Positions 1 through 8,672 of a stretch of 64,000 nucleotides of DNA are shown one piece after another. The position numbers and the translations under genes are program-made. Below the pieces are notes generated by a model. The model was not told where the DNA came from. It ran no database searches and saw only the letters and a program-made list of their open reading frames with translations. The stretch is taken from the NCBI GenBank assembly GCA_964389205.1, contig CAYMDH010000011.1, positions 22,252 through 86,251 on the forward strand, given 5' to 3'. Source of the DNA: Leptobacterium sp964389205 (GTDB lineage: Bacteria > Bacteroidota > Bacteroidia > Flavobacteriales > Flavobacteriaceae). Each line of letters opens with the position of its first letter. Positions within the stretch are counted from its first letter, which is position 1.

Positions 1-1156
1 TATTTACAATAATGTATTTGCCAGTTTCTTCATTGCGTTCATACTTGGGTTTGTCATCTTTGTAAGGATTATTTTCATCTAAACCAGCAAATATTTCTGA
101 GTACATACCTCCATAAACTGGACTATCTACCCCTGGGTATTGCTCTCTATTGTAGTATGCAAGTAAAGAACGAGCATCTTCAGGATTATTTTCATTAATA
201 ACAACATTGGCATTGGCTCTTATAGGTAGCATTAACCAAGAAGAAAATCCAATAAACATGAAAAGCATACACAATACTATTGTATTGGCAGTATGGCGTT
301 GTTTTTTTCTTGTGTAAAATAAGCCATAATAAAAAGCAGCTATAAAGAGAATTAATATAATAATGGTTCCAGAATTAAAAGGAAGTCCAATAGAATTCAC
401 AAAAAACAATTCTCCCCAACTAAAAATCTTCAATACATACGTCAACGAAAATTTATAAACAAACATAAGTAATGCAATCACTGCCATGTTTGCAAGAAGG
501 AAGTTTTTTATAGTAACTGTTTTGTATTTCTTGAAGTAATAAAGTAATCCAATAGAAGGAATTGCTAAGAATCCCATAAATTGAATTCCAAAAGTTAGCC
601 CAACAACAAAAGCAATTAAAATAAGCCATCTATTACCTCTGGGAGAATCAATATCATCTATCCAGCGTAATCCTAGCCATAATTGTAAAGCCATAATTAA
701 GCTAGCCATGGCATATACCTCTGTTTCTACAGCATTGAACCAAAAACTATCAGAAAATGTAAAGGCCAAGGCGCCAACAACACCGCTTCCTAAAACAGCG
801 ATTGCTTTGCTATTGGTAAATTCCTCGTCCTTAGAAATTAATTTTCTAACTAAATTGGTAATTGTCCAGAAAACAAATAGAATGGTAAATGCACTAGAAA
901 AAACAGAAAGATTATTTACCATTCTGGCAACACCTTCAGGCTCTGAAGCAAAAAGTGCAAAAAATGCTCCGAGCATCTGAAAAAATGGAGCACCAGGTGG
1001 ATGCCCAACCTGTAATTTGGCTGAGGTAGAAATATATTCTCCTGCATCCCAAAAACTAGCAGTAGGTTCTACTGTTAGATTGTAAGTTAACAATGCTATA
1101 AAAAAAACTATCCATCCAAGAATGGTATCCCATCTTTTAAATTGTTGTGCTAACAT
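1..1156 (-). CDS. DUF2723 (GT117-like) multi-pass membrane protein, 5' part
   Basis: An open frame on the minus strand starts at 1156 (MLAQQFKRWDTILGW) and runs off the left edge after about 385 residues, so only the N-terminal part is present. It has many hydrophobic helices. The early segment reads EPTASFWDAGEYISTSAKL followed by VGHPPGAPFFQ; the acidic WDAGEY and GHPPGAP motifs are typical of DUF2723 / glycosyltransferase family 117 proteins of Bacteroidota, related to the protein O-mannosyltransferase fold. These are inner-membrane proteins thought to transfer sugars from a lipid carrier; the acceptor is unknown. The gene diverges from the tRNA-Gln promoter. The family assignment is secure, the reaction is not. 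Confidence 0.85.
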   Translation of the reverse strand, partial: MLAQQFKRWDTILGWIVFFIALLTYNLTVEPTASFWDAGEYISTSAKLQVGHPPGAPFFQMLGAFFALFASEPEGVARMVNNLSVFSSAFTILFVFWTITNLVRKLISKDEEFTNSKAIAVLGSGVVGALAFTFSDSFWFNAVETEVYAMASLIMALQLWLGLRWIDDIDSPRGNRWLILIAFVVGLTFGIQFMGFLAIPSIGLLYYFKKYKTVTIKNFLLANMAVIALLMFVYKFSLTYVLKIFSWGELFFVNSIGLPFNSGTIIILILFIAAFYYGLFYTRKKQRHTANTIVLCMLFMFIGFSSWLMLPIRANANVVINENNPEDARSLLAYYNREQYPGVDSPVYGGMYSEIFAGLDENNPYKDDKPKYERNEETGKYIIVN

Positions 1157-1275
1157 GCGCTTTTCTTTCTGATCTTTCGGCGAATTTACTAATAAAAACA
1201 CTAGCAAAAGCTGTTTTTGAAAAAACGTTAACAACTCCTGTTTATTTTTAAGATGTAAATTAAAAACAGAAAATG

Positions 1276-1306
1276 TTTGCGCAAATAAAAGTTTGTTTTA
1301 AATTTG
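1276..1306 (+). promoter_or_regulatory. Bacteroidota-type promoter of tRNA-Gln
   Basis: TTTG at 1276-1279, a 19-base spacer, then TAAATTTG at 1299-1306. This matches the TTTG-N19-TAnnTTTG consensus of the Bacteroidota primary sigma factor exactly. Transcription would begin near 1310, about 35 bases before the mature tRNA. The downstream bases CACTCG are also found after the ctaB promoter. Confidence 0.75.
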
Positions 1307-1345
1307 CACTCGCATTTGCTAGAAGGCAAGTCGAAAAACACGTAT

Positions 1346-1417
1346 TGGCCTATGGTGTAATTGGTAACACAGCTGGTTTTGGTCCAGTCGTTCAAGGTTC
1401 GAGTCCTTGTAGGCCAA
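1346..1417 (+). tRNA. tRNA-Gln (anticodon UUG)
   Basis: A complete cloverleaf of 72 bases. The acceptor stem TGGCCTA pairs with TAGGCCA, the anticodon stem CTGG/CCAG closes the 7-base loop TTTTGGT giving anticodon TTG, and the T arm contains GGTTCGAGTCC. The CCA end is not fully encoded. It is followed directly by a terminator. Confidence 0.96.
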
Positions 1418-1424
1418 CAAAATT

Positions 1425-1465
1425 AAACTCCGTTTTTTATTTAGAAAGCGGAGTTTTTTATTTTT
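1425..1465 (+). terminator. Intrinsic terminator after tRNA-Gln
   Basis: AAACTCCG (1425-1432) pairs with CGGAGTTT (1449-1456) across a 16-base loop and is followed by a T-rich run to 1465. The end of the T-run is itself the -7-like element TATTTTTG (1459-1466), five bases before the next gene. Confidence 0.75.
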
Positions 1466-1470
1466 GAAAT

Positions 1471-1860
1471 ATGAAATTTAAATATTTACTTATTTTAACA
1501 ATGCTTGTATATGTGCAAGCTTGCGGGCAAAGTTCGCAAAAGTCAGTTGAGTTAGCAGCGCCAACATCTTTTGAGAAAGCTATTCAAAATAAAGAAGTGC
1601 AGCTAGTAGATATTCGAACCCCTAAAGAATATCATTCTGGACATTTGGCAAAAGCTATAAATATAGATTTTTACGATAAAGACTTTATTCAGCAAATGAG
1701 TCGTTTAAATAAAAATGAAGCTGTTTATATTTATTGCCATAGTGGAGGAAGGTCCGGAAGAGCTGCTAAGCGTTTAAGCGATGCAGGTTTTAGTGAGATA
1801 ATAGATCTTAAAGGAGGAATTGTGGCTTGGAAAAAAGATGAAAAGCCTTTAGTGAAATAA
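1471..1860 (+). CDS. Rhodanese-like domain lipoprotein
   Basis: 129 residues. A short lipoprotein signal ends in VQAC, so Cys18 would be lipidated and the protein anchored in a membrane facing the periplasm. The rest is one rhodanese (PF00581-type) domain with VDIRTPKEYHSGHL near residues 46-59 and the active-site loop CHSGGRSG starting at Cys89, so the persulfide-forming cysteine is kept. It probably transfers sulfane sulfur or acts as a thiol reductant; the partner is unknown. The start codon lies only four bases after a TATTTTTG element, so the mRNA may be nearly leaderless. Confidence 0.85.
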   Translation: MKFKYLLILTMLVYVQACGQSSQKSVELAAPTSFEKAIQNKEVQLVDIRTPKEYHSGHLAKAINIDFYDKDFIQQMSRLNKNEAVYIYCHSGGRSGRAAKRLSDAGFSEIIDLKGGIVAWKKDEKPLVK

Positions 1861-1862
1861 GC

Positions 1863-1893
1863 TTTTACTTTTCATCAAATAATTGTATATTTG
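1863..1893 (+). promoter_or_regulatory. Promoter of the rimP-nusA-infB operon
   Basis: TATATTTG at 1886-1893 matches TAnnTTTG, with a 3/4 match (TTTT, 1863-1866) to the -33 TTTG at 19-base spacing. It is followed by CACCG, as at other start sites in this window. It gives a leader of about 60 bases before rimP. Confidence 0.6.
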
Positions 1894-1921
1894 CACCGCA
1901 GAAAGATGTTTAATATAATAG

Positions 1922-1946
1922 GAGGGGACAAAAAGTCCCCTCTTTT
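1922..1946 (+). promoter_or_regulatory. Terminator-like hairpin in the rimP leader (possible attenuator)
   Basis: GAGGGGAC (1922-1929) and GTCCCCTC (1935-1942) form a perfect 8-bp GC-rich stem with loop AAAAA, followed by TTTT. It lies between the operon promoter and the rimP start at 1957. It has the form of an intrinsic terminator placed before a nusA operon, so a role in transcription attenuation is plausible but not shown. Confidence 0.55.
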
Positions 1947-1956
1947 CATACTCAAA

Positions 1957-2424
1957 ATGACGTTTAGAAACAAAGTTGAAGCACTTTTAGGTGAGGTTTT
2001 TGAAGCTGATAAATCACTTTTTTTAATTGATTTTAAAATTTCTACAGATAATAAAATAAAAATTATTGTAGACGGGGACAAAGGACTTTCTCTAGAAGAT
2101 TGTATGAAGGTGAGTAGACATATTGAACATAACTTAGATAGGGAAGAACAGGATTTTTCTCTTGAAGTGATGTCGCCAGGTGCTGACGAACCAATTCAAA
2201 ACATACGACAGTATAAAAAGAATGTTGGCAGAAACCTTAAAGTTAAGGCTTTAGAGAATGAAAATTTCGAAGGGAAATTAACAGAGGTTGATGAAAAGCG
2301 TATTAAAATTGAATGGAAAGCACGTGAACCTAAACCAATAGGGAAAGGAAAAGTGACAGTTTTAAAGGAAAAAGAAATTCTTTTTTTAGAGATTTTAGAA
2401 GCAAGAGTGAAGATAATATTTTAA
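1957..2424 (+). CDS. rimP: Ribosome maturation factor RimP
   Basis: 155 residues from the ATG at 1957 (MTFRNKVEALL). The frame is open upstream to 1891, but that stretch overlaps the promoter and leader hairpin, and RimP proteins start close to this motif. The N-terminal domain (VDGDKGLSLEDCMKVSRHIE, then LEVMSPGADEPI) and the small SH3-like C-terminal domain (GRNLKVK...FEGKL) are typical of RimP, which binds the 30S precursor and assists late assembly. It is the first gene of rimP-nusA-infB, an order conserved across bacteria; nusA follows after 12 bases. Confidence 0.93.
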   Translation: MTFRNKVEALLGEVFEADKSLFLIDFKISTDNKIKIIVDGDKGLSLEDCMKVSRHIEHNLDREEQDFSLEVMSPGADEPIQNIRQYKKNVGRNLKVKALENENFEGKLTEVDEKRIKIEWKAREPKPIGKGKVTVLKEKEILFLEILEARVKIIF

Positions 2425-2436
2425 TTTAAAGATGAC

Positions 2437-3669
2437 ATGGAAAATATTGCATTAATTGAATCTTTCTCAGAGTTTAAGGATGATAAACTCATTGATCGTG
2501 TCACGTTGATGGCGATCTTGGAAGATGTCTTTAGAAATGCACTAAAGAAGAAGTTTGGTTCTGATGATAATTTCGATATCATTATCAATCCTGACAAGGG
2601 GGATTTGGAAATATGGAGAAATAGAATAGTTGTGGCAGATAATGAAATAGAAGATCCTAATGAGGAGATTTCACTTTCTGAAGCTCAAAAAATAGAACCA
2701 GATTTTGAAGTTGGTGAAGATGTATCTGAAGAAGTAAAGCTTATAGATTTAGGTAGAAGATCTATTTTGGCATTGCGTCAAAACTTGATATCTAAAATAC
2801 ATGAGCATGATAATACAACTATTTACAAGCAGTTTAAAGACCTTGTAGGAGAAATTTATACAGCAGAAGTGCATCATATTCGTCATAAAGCTGTAATATT
2901 ACTGGATGATGAAGGAAATGAGATTATTCTTCCAAAGGATAGGCAAATTCCATCAGACTTTTTTAGAAAGGGAGATAATGTTAGAGGTATTCTGGAAAGT
3001 GTAGAGCTAAAAGGAAATAAGCCAACAATTTTAATGTCAAGAACTGCTCCAGAATTTTTAGAGAAGTTATTTGAACAGGAGATTCCAGAAGTTTTTGATG
3101 GTTTGATTACCGTTAAAAAAGTAGTTAGAATACCAGGTGAAAAAGCAAAAGTTGCTGTAGATTCGTATGATGATAGAATTGATCCCGTAGGAGCATGTGT
3201 AGGTATGAAAGGATCTAGAATTCATGGAATTGTACGTGAGTTAGGAAATGAAAATATAGATGTTATTAACTATACGAGTAATCCGCAGCTTTTTGTAACA
3301 AGAGCTTTGAGCCCTGCTAGAGTCACATCACTTACATTAAATGATGAGAAAAAGCGAGCTGAGGTTATTTTAAAGCCGGAAGAAGTTTCTAAGGCAATAG
3401 GAAAAGGTGGTTTTAATATTAGATTAGCAGGTCAATTGACAGGTTATGAAATAGATGTATTTAGAGAAGGTGTAGAGGAAGATGTAGAATTAACAGAATT
3501 CTCTGATGAAATAGAATCTTGGGTTATTGATGAATTCAAAAAAATTGGATTAGATACCGCAAGAAGTGTTCTTGATCAAGATGTTAATTATTTGGTGAAG
3601 AGAACAGATTTAGAAGAAGAAACAATTGTAGAAGTCATTACGGTTCTTAAAAAAGAATTTGAGGATTAA
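2437..3669 (+). CDS. nusA: Transcription termination/antitermination factor NusA
   Basis: 410 residues. An N-terminal RNA-polymerase-binding domain (about 1-130) is followed by an S1 domain (about 135-200) and two KH domains: GACVGMKGSRIHGIVREL near residue 250 and AIGKGGFNIRLAGQL near residue 320. NusA binds RNA polymerase and nascent RNA, modulating pausing, termination and antitermination. The length fits Bacteroidota NusA, which lacks the acidic repeats of the E. coli protein. It is the middle gene of the rimP-nusA-infB operon. Because NusA acts at hairpins, the hairpin in the operon leader is a candidate for autoregulation. Confidence 0.96.
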   Translation: MENIALIESFSEFKDDKLIDRVTLMAILEDVFRNALKKKFGSDDNFDIIINPDKGDLEIWRNRIVVADNEIEDPNEEISLSEAQKIEPDFEVGEDVSEEVKLIDLGRRSILALRQNLISKIHEHDNTTIYKQFKDLVGEIYTAEVHHIRHKAVILLDDEGNEIILPKDRQIPSDFFRKGDNVRGILESVELKGNKPTILMSRTAPEFLEKLFEQEIPEVFDGLITVKKVVRIPGEKAKVAVDSYDDRIDPVGACVGMKGSRIHGIVRELGNENIDVINYTSNPQLFVTRALSPARVTSLTLNDEKKRAEVILKPEEVSKAIGKGGFNIRLAGQLTGYEIDVFREGVEEDVELTEFSDEIESWVIDEFKKIGLDTARSVLDQDVNYLVKRTDLEEETIVEVITVLKKEFED

Positions 3670-3705
3670 TTTGACATAATTTTTTTGAGGTTTTAATAAG
3701 TAATT

Positions 3706-6582
3706 ATGGCTGAAAACGCGACAATGAGGCTTAACAAAGTTCTAAGGGAATTAAATATTTCCCTCGATAGGGCTGTGGAATTTCTTTCTTCCAAGGGATT
3801 TGATGTGGAAGCAAGACCTACCACAAAAATCACTGTTGAGGTATATAATACTCTTTTGGATGAGTTTCAAACAGATAAGAGTAAGAAAGTAGCGTCAAAA
3901 GAGGTTGGAGAAGAAAAGCGAAAAGAAAAAGAAGCCATAAGACAAGAACTTGAAAAAGAGCTTGAAGAAAAAAGATTGGCTCAGGAGCGCAGACAAATAG
4001 TGAAAGCTAAGGCGACACTTAGCGGTCCAAAAATGGTTGGAAAGATAGATTTGGGAGCTGAAAAAGCTGAAGAAAAGCCAGTCGAACCTAAAGCTGAAAA
4101 AGCCAAACCTGAACCTGTAGTAGAGAAAGAAATAACTAAAGCAACGCCAGTAGTTAAAGATAAGGAGGCTAAAGTCAAAGAAACTAAGGCAGAAAAGCCA
4201 AAAGAAGTTGCAAAAGCAATTCCGACTCCTGCATCAAAAGAAAAAAAGCCTGTAACTCCAAAAAAAGAGGCAACCGCTAAAGAAGCTAAGGAAGAAAAAC
4301 CAGTTAAAGAAGTAAAAGCTAAAGTAAAAGAGGAAACTCCTGTTATTGAAAAACAGTCGGTAGTTGTAGATGATGAAAGCGTAGAATCTGAAAAAATAAC
4401 AACACAATACAAGAAGCTAAGTGGTCCAAAATTAGTTGGAGAAAAAATAGATTTAGCGCAATTTAACAAGCCTAAAAAGAAAAAAGAAGAACCAAAGAAA
4501 GACGCTAACAAAGGAGGAGCGGCTGGAACTTCAGATAGAAGAAAGAAGAGAAAGAGAATTAGTAACGAGCCAGGTAAAAAACCGCCTGGAGCAGGAAATC
4601 AACAAAATTCAGGACGTTTTGATAGAAATAAACGTGGTGGAGCTAAGCGTCCGGCACCTGTAGCTAAAGTTGAACCTACAGAAGAAGAAGTACAAAAACA
4701 AGTTCGTGAAACTTTAGAAAAACTTCAAGGAAAATCATCTAAAGGAAAAGGAGCTAAATATAGAAGAGACAAGCGAGATCAACACCGTCAAAAAACGGAA
4801 GAAGATTTGGCGCAACAAGAATTAGAAAGCAAAGTATTAAAAGTTACAGAATTTGTAACTGTTGCAGAAGTTGCTACCATGATGGGAGAGCCAACAACAA
4901 GTATTATATCTGCTTGTATGTCTTTAGGTATTATGGTAACGATGAATCAACGATTGGATGCAGAAACATTATCAATTGTTGCCGATGAATTTGGCTATGA
5001 AGTTGATTTTATTACTGCAGACATTGAAGAGGCAATTCAAGAAGAAGTAGATAATCCAGAAGATTTAGAGTCTAGAGCTCCAATTGTAACTGTAATGGGT
5101 CACGTAGATCATGGTAAAACTTCTTTACTTGATAATATTCGTAAAGAAAATGTGATTGCAGGTGAGAGTGGGGGTATTACTCAGCATATCGGAGCCTATG
5201 GAGTTACTTTAGAAAATGGACAGAAAATCACATTCTTAGATACACCGGGTCACGAAGCCTTTACAGCGATGCGTGCGAGAGGTGCTCAAGTAACAGATTT
5301 AGCGATTATTGTTATTGCGGCAGATGATGATGTAATGCCACAAACAAAAGAAGCGATTAGTCATGCGCAAGCAGCTGGAGTTCCTATAATATTTGCAATT
5401 AATAAAGTAGATAGAGAAAGCGCGAATCCCGAAAAAATCAAGGAGAAATTAGCTGCTATGAATTTATTGGTAGAAGATTGGGGAGGTAAGATACAATCTC
5501 ATGATATTTCAGCCAAAACAGGAGCAGGGGTTAATGAACTTCTTGAAAAAGTATTGTTAGAGGCAGAACTTTTAGAGCTTAATGCAAATCCAAAGAAAGC
5601 AGCACAAGGAACTGTCGTTGAGGCATTCTTAGATAAAGGAAGAGGATATGTTGCTACTATTTTAGTACAAGCAGGAACACTTAGAATAGGAGACTATGTA
5701 CTTGCCGGTAAAAATAGTGGTAAGGTAAAAGCAATGCATGATGAACGTGGTAATTCAATAAAAGAAGCAGGGCCTTCAACTCCAATATCAATATTAGGTT
5801 TAGATGGAGCTCCTCAAGCAGGTGATAAGTTTCATGTTTTTGATGATGAAAAAGAAGCGAAACAAATTGCAACTAAAAGAACGCAATTACAACGTGAACA
5901 ATCTGTTAGAACACAACGACATATTACATTAGATGAAATTGGAAGACGTATAGCGCTTGGTGATTTCAAAGAATTAAATATTGTACTTAAAGGAGATGTG
6001 GATGGTTCTGTTGAAGCATTGACAGATTCATTCCAGAAATTATCTACAGACGAAATACATATTAATATTATTCATAAAGCAGTTGGAGCAATTACAGAAT
6101 CTGATGTGTTATTGGCTTCTGCTTCAGATGCGATTATTATAGGTTTTAATGTAAGACCAATGGGTAATGCGCGTATGCTGGCAGATAAGGAAGAAATAGA
6201 CATCAGAGCATACTCTATTATTTATGATGCCATAAATGACCTTAAAGATGCAATGGAAGGAATGTTGTCTCCTGTTATGAAAGAAGAAATTACAGGAACA
6301 GCAGAAATAAGAGAAACCTTTAAGATATCTAAAATTGGTACTATTGCAGGTTGTATGGTAACTATTGGTAAGATATTTAGAAATTCAAGCATTCGTTTAA
6401 TACGAGATGGAGTAGTTATTTATACAGGAGAACTAGCTTCTTTAAAACGATTTAAAGATGATGCTAAGGAAGTTTCAAAAGGATATGATTGTGGTATGCA
6501 AGTTAAAAACTATAATGATATCAGAGAAGGTGATATTATAGAAGCTTTCCAAGAAGTAGCAGTTAAGAAAAAATTAAAATAA
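3706..6582 (+). CDS. infB: Translation initiation factor IF-2
   Basis: 958 residues. A short IF2-N motif (MRLNKVLRELNISLDRAVEF) is followed by a low-complexity Lys/Glu/Ala-rich region to about residue 400. That region carries two copies of a LSGPK-[ML]-VG-KIDL motif, near residues 105 and 243. The GTPase domain begins near 460 with GHVDHGKT (G1), DTPGHEAF (G3), NKVD (G4) and SAKTG (G5), followed by the beta-barrel and the C-terminal fMet-tRNA-binding domains. IF2 positions initiator tRNA on the 30S subunit and promotes subunit joining. A strong terminator ends the operon 19 bases downstream. Confidence 0.97.
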   Translation: MAENATMRLNKVLRELNISLDRAVEFLSSKGFDVEARPTTKITVEVYNTLLDEFQTDKSKKVASKEVGEEKRKEKEAIRQELEKELEEKRLAQERRQIVKAKATLSGPKMVGKIDLGAEKAEEKPVEPKAEKAKPEPVVEKEITKATPVVKDKEAKVKETKAEKPKEVAKAIPTPASKEKKPVTPKKEATAKEAKEEKPVKEVKAKVKEETPVIEKQSVVVDDESVESEKITTQYKKLSGPKLVGEKIDLAQFNKPKKKKEEPKKDANKGGAAGTSDRRKKRKRISNEPGKKPPGAGNQQNSGRFDRNKRGGAKRPAPVAKVEPTEEEVQKQVRETLEKLQGKSSKGKGAKYRRDKRDQHRQKTEEDLAQQELESKVLKVTEFVTVAEVATMMGEPTTSIISACMSLGIMVTMNQRLDAETLSIVADEFGYEVDFITADIEEAIQEEVDNPEDLESRAPIVTVMGHVDHGKTSLLDNIRKENVIAGESGGITQHIGAYGVTLENGQKITFLDTPGHEAFTAMRARGAQVTDLAIIVIAADDDVMPQTKEAISHAQAAGVPIIFAINKVDRESANPEKIKEKLAAMNLLVEDWGGKIQSHDISAKTGAGVNELLEKVLLEAELLELNANPKKAAQGTVVEAFLDKGRGYVATILVQAGTLRIGDYVLAGKNSGKVKAMHDERGNSIKEAGPSTPISILGLDGAPQAGDKFHVFDDEKEAKQIATKRTQLQREQSVRTQRHITLDEIGRRIALGDFKELNIVLKGDVDGSVEALTDSFQKLSTDEIHINIIHKAVGAITESDVLLASASDAIIIGFNVRPMGNARMLADKEEIDIRAYSIIYDAINDLKDAMEGMLSPVMKEEITGTAEIRETFKISKIGTIAGCMVTIGKIFRNSSIRLIRDGVVIYTGELASLKRFKDDAKEVSKGYDCGMQVKNYNDIREGDIIEAFQEVAVKKKLK

Positions 6583-6601
6583 ATAATAAGAACAATAAAA
6601 A

Positions 6602-6630
6602 AGAGTCGCTATTTAGCGGCTCTTTTTTTT
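6602..6630 (+). terminator. Intrinsic terminator after infB
   Basis: AGAGTCGCT (6602-6610) pairs with AGCGGCTCT (6615-6623), one T-G wobble, loop ATTT, followed by a run of T to 6630. An A-run precedes it, so it may also stop transcription coming from the opposite strand. Confidence 0.88.
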
Positions 6631-6668
6631 ATAGTAGATGATGTTGTTTCTAAATGAAAATTACTTAA

Positions 6669-7094
6669 TTAAGGAGCTAATATAAAGGCACTAGGGTATT
6701 TTTCCTTGACTTTCATAAGGTATTTATCTGCCTCCAAACGTGTTCTGAATTTCCCAACTCGTACTTTGAAATTTGGTGTTTCAAAAGAAACGTCACAATT
6801 TAGACCATAGAATTGGTTTCCACACATTGCCTGAATCTTTTCGGCACCCTTTAAATTGCCATTGTAGATTTGAATCCTATATTTTTTATCATCACTTATT
6901 TGACGTTTAATTCTAAGTAAACGTTCTATTCTTGAGTCTTGTTCTATGTTAATGACACCTTCTTTTTTAACAATGCTGTTATTGATAATAGTGCTATCTT
7001 TAACAATAGGGTTGTCTTGCGAATATGATTTATTTCCTAAAAGAAAAACCAAAGGAATAAAAAAAACTAGCTTTTTAAGCGCTAAAAATCTCAT
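6669..7094 (-). CDS. SPOR-domain protein, secreted
   Basis: 141 residues with an N-terminal signal peptide ending near SYSQ (residue 25). The C-terminal half, from about residue 65 (KYRIQIYNGN) to FKVRVGKFRTRLEADKYL, fits a SPOR domain, which binds glycan strands of septal peptidoglycan that lack stem peptides. The protein would therefore sit in the periplasm, perhaps at division sites. It is divergent from the act operon and convergent with infB. The family is well supported; the cellular role is inferred. Confidence 0.82.
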   Translation of the reverse strand: MRFLALKKLVFFIPLVFLLGNKSYSQDNPIVKDSTIINNSIVKKEGVINIEQDSRIERLLRIKRQISDDKKYRIQIYNGNLKGAEKIQAMCGNQFYGLNCDVSFETPNFKVRVGKFRTRLEADKYLMKVKEKYPSAFILAP

Positions 7095-7195
7095 AATGAA
7101 TACTGTTTAATGCAAAGGTAATTTTTTCATTTAATACCTAAACGAAAAATATTATTTAGAATTGTTATAAATTGTAAATTAACGCTTCTCTAACA

Positions 7196-7226
7196 TTTCT
7201 CAAATCGAGTCTATGTCGTATTTTTG
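7196..7226 (+). promoter_or_regulatory. Probable promoter of the act-cox operon
   Basis: TATTTTTG at 7219-7226 fits the -7 element, and TTTC at 7196-7199 is a 3/4 match to the -33 element at 19-base spacing. The leader to actA would be about 90 bases. It contains a small palindrome, GACTTTTAAAGTC, at 7260-7272. Confidence 0.5.
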
Positions 7227-7320
7227 CTGACGAATTTACGAAATCGGTTATTTATGCTTGACTTTTAAAGTCTTACTGAAAATACCGTGCCAAGCAAAGT
7301 AGATAACACATAATTTTGAT

Positions 7321-8640
7321 ATGAAAAAGGTGATACACCGCAATTCAACTTCAACAATTCTAAGTATAAGTTTAGCTTTATTGCTAACATTTTCAACCGC
7401 ACTTTTCGCACAAGAGACTGAGTCGGATGCTTCTACTGAAGTTGCTGCTGAGGCTACAGCAGATCCAGTTAAAGGAAAATCATTATTTAATAGTAATTGT
7501 GCTGCCTGTCATGCTTTAAATGCAAAAAGAACAGGTCCTGCATTGGCAAATGTCGGTGCAAAACACGAGAGAGATTGGTTGTACAAATGGATAAAGAATA
7601 GTCAAAAATTAATTAAAGAAGGAGATCCTATTGCTATAGCGTTATGGGATGAATGGCAACCTTCTGTAATGAATTCATTCCCGCAATTGACAAACGAAGA
7701 TATTGATAATATCTTAGCATATACAGATGCGCCACCAGTGGTTGTGGATCCTGACGGACCTCCTATTTCGCTTGAAGCTGCTTCATCGGGTATTTCAAAT
7801 GAAATTATTCTTGGCGCACTAGCCTTGGTATTTGGAATTCTGGTAGTAATGTTATTCTTAGTAAATAAAACATTACGTAGAATAGCAGAGGCAAATGGAG
7901 TTCAGGTAGTGGCTGAAGAGAGTGAAGCGCGTACTCCTATATGGAAAGCCTTTGCGCAAAACCAGTTCTTAGTATTGGTTACTGTTATCTTTTTAATGTT
8001 GTCCGGAGCTTATTTTGGATATGGGTATTTAATGCAGGTAGGTGTAGATCAAGGATACAGCCCAGTGCAACCTATTCATTATTCACATAAAATTCATGCT
8101 GGTGATAATCAGATAGATTGTAAATATTGTCATTCATCTGCTAGAGTTTCTAAGCACTCAGGAATACCTTCATTAAATGTTTGTATGAATTGTCATAAGA
8201 GCATTTCTGAATATAAAGGAGAAGAAGATTTAGCAAATGGATACACCAAAGAATTCTATACAAAAGAAATCAAGAAATTATATGATGCTGTTGGATGGGA
8301 TGAAGATGCTCAGCAATACATAGGGGAAGCAGAGCCAGTAAAATGGGTTCGTATTCACAACCTACCAGATTTTGCATACTTTAATCACTCTCAACACGTA
8401 ACTGTTGCAGGAGTAGAATGTCAAAAATGTCATGGACCTGTAGAAGAAATGGAAATTATGGAACAATTTGCTCCATTAACCATGGGATGGTGTATTAATT
8501 GTCACAGAGAAACCAATGTTAATCTTGAAGGCAATGAGTACTACGAAAAAATTCACGAAGAACTATCAAAAAAATATGGTGTTGATAAACTTACTGCTGC
8601 TCAAATGGGCGGTTTAGAATGTGGTAAGTGTCACTATTAA
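7321..8640 (+). CDS. actA: Alternative complex III subunit A, multihaem cytochrome c with extra N-terminal haem domain
   Basis: 439 residues. After a signal peptide (to about 31) comes a class I cytochrome c domain with CAACH at 60-64. Two membrane helices follow (about 163-182 and 216-236). The C-terminal part has five more haem sites: CKYCH 267, CMNCH 288, CQKCH 367, CINCH 391 and CGKCH 434. The pentahaem part is the classical ActA, which takes electrons from the ActB iron-sulfur wire and passes them to cytochrome c or oxidase. The additional N-terminal monohaem domain raises the count to six. First gene of actABCDEF-coxBA; actB follows after 32 bases. Confidence 0.93.
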   Translation: MKKVIHRNSTSTILSISLALLLTFSTALFAQETESDASTEVAAEATADPVKGKSLFNSNCAACHALNAKRTGPALANVGAKHERDWLYKWIKNSQKLIKEGDPIAIALWDEWQPSVMNSFPQLTNEDIDNILAYTDAPPVVVDPDGPPISLEAASSGISNEIILGALALVFGILVVMLFLVNKTLRRIAEANGVQVVAEESEARTPIWKAFAQNQFLVLVTVIFLMLSGAYFGYGYLMQVGVDQGYSPVQPIHYSHKIHAGDNQIDCKYCHSSARVSKHSGIPSLNVCMNCHKSISEYKGEEDLANGYTKEFYTKEIKKLYDAVGWDEDAQQYIGEAEPVKWVRIHNLPDFAYFNHSQHVTVAGVECQKCHGPVEEMEIMEQFAPLTMGWCINCHRETNVNLEGNEYYEKIHEELSKKYGVDKLTAAQMGGLECGKCHY

Positions 8641-8672
8641 TTTAATTATAAAGCGCTAATTATAAATATAAT

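Noticed and set aside
708..980. 90-codon plus-strand frame at the left end
   Set aside because: It is antisense to the DUF2723 gene, whose helices and motifs are convincing.
1273..1467. 64-codon plus-strand frame across tRNA-Gln
   Set aside because: It runs through the whole tRNA and into its terminator and has no protein-like features.
1891..1956. N-terminal extension of RimP from an upstream TTG
   Set aside because: The stretch covers the -7 element and the leader hairpin, and RimP proteins start near the ATG at 1957.
3981..4511. 176-codon minus-strand frame in the IF2 N-terminal region
   Set aside because: The Ser/Phe/Thr-rich product mirrors the Lys/Glu/Ala repeats of infB on the other strand.
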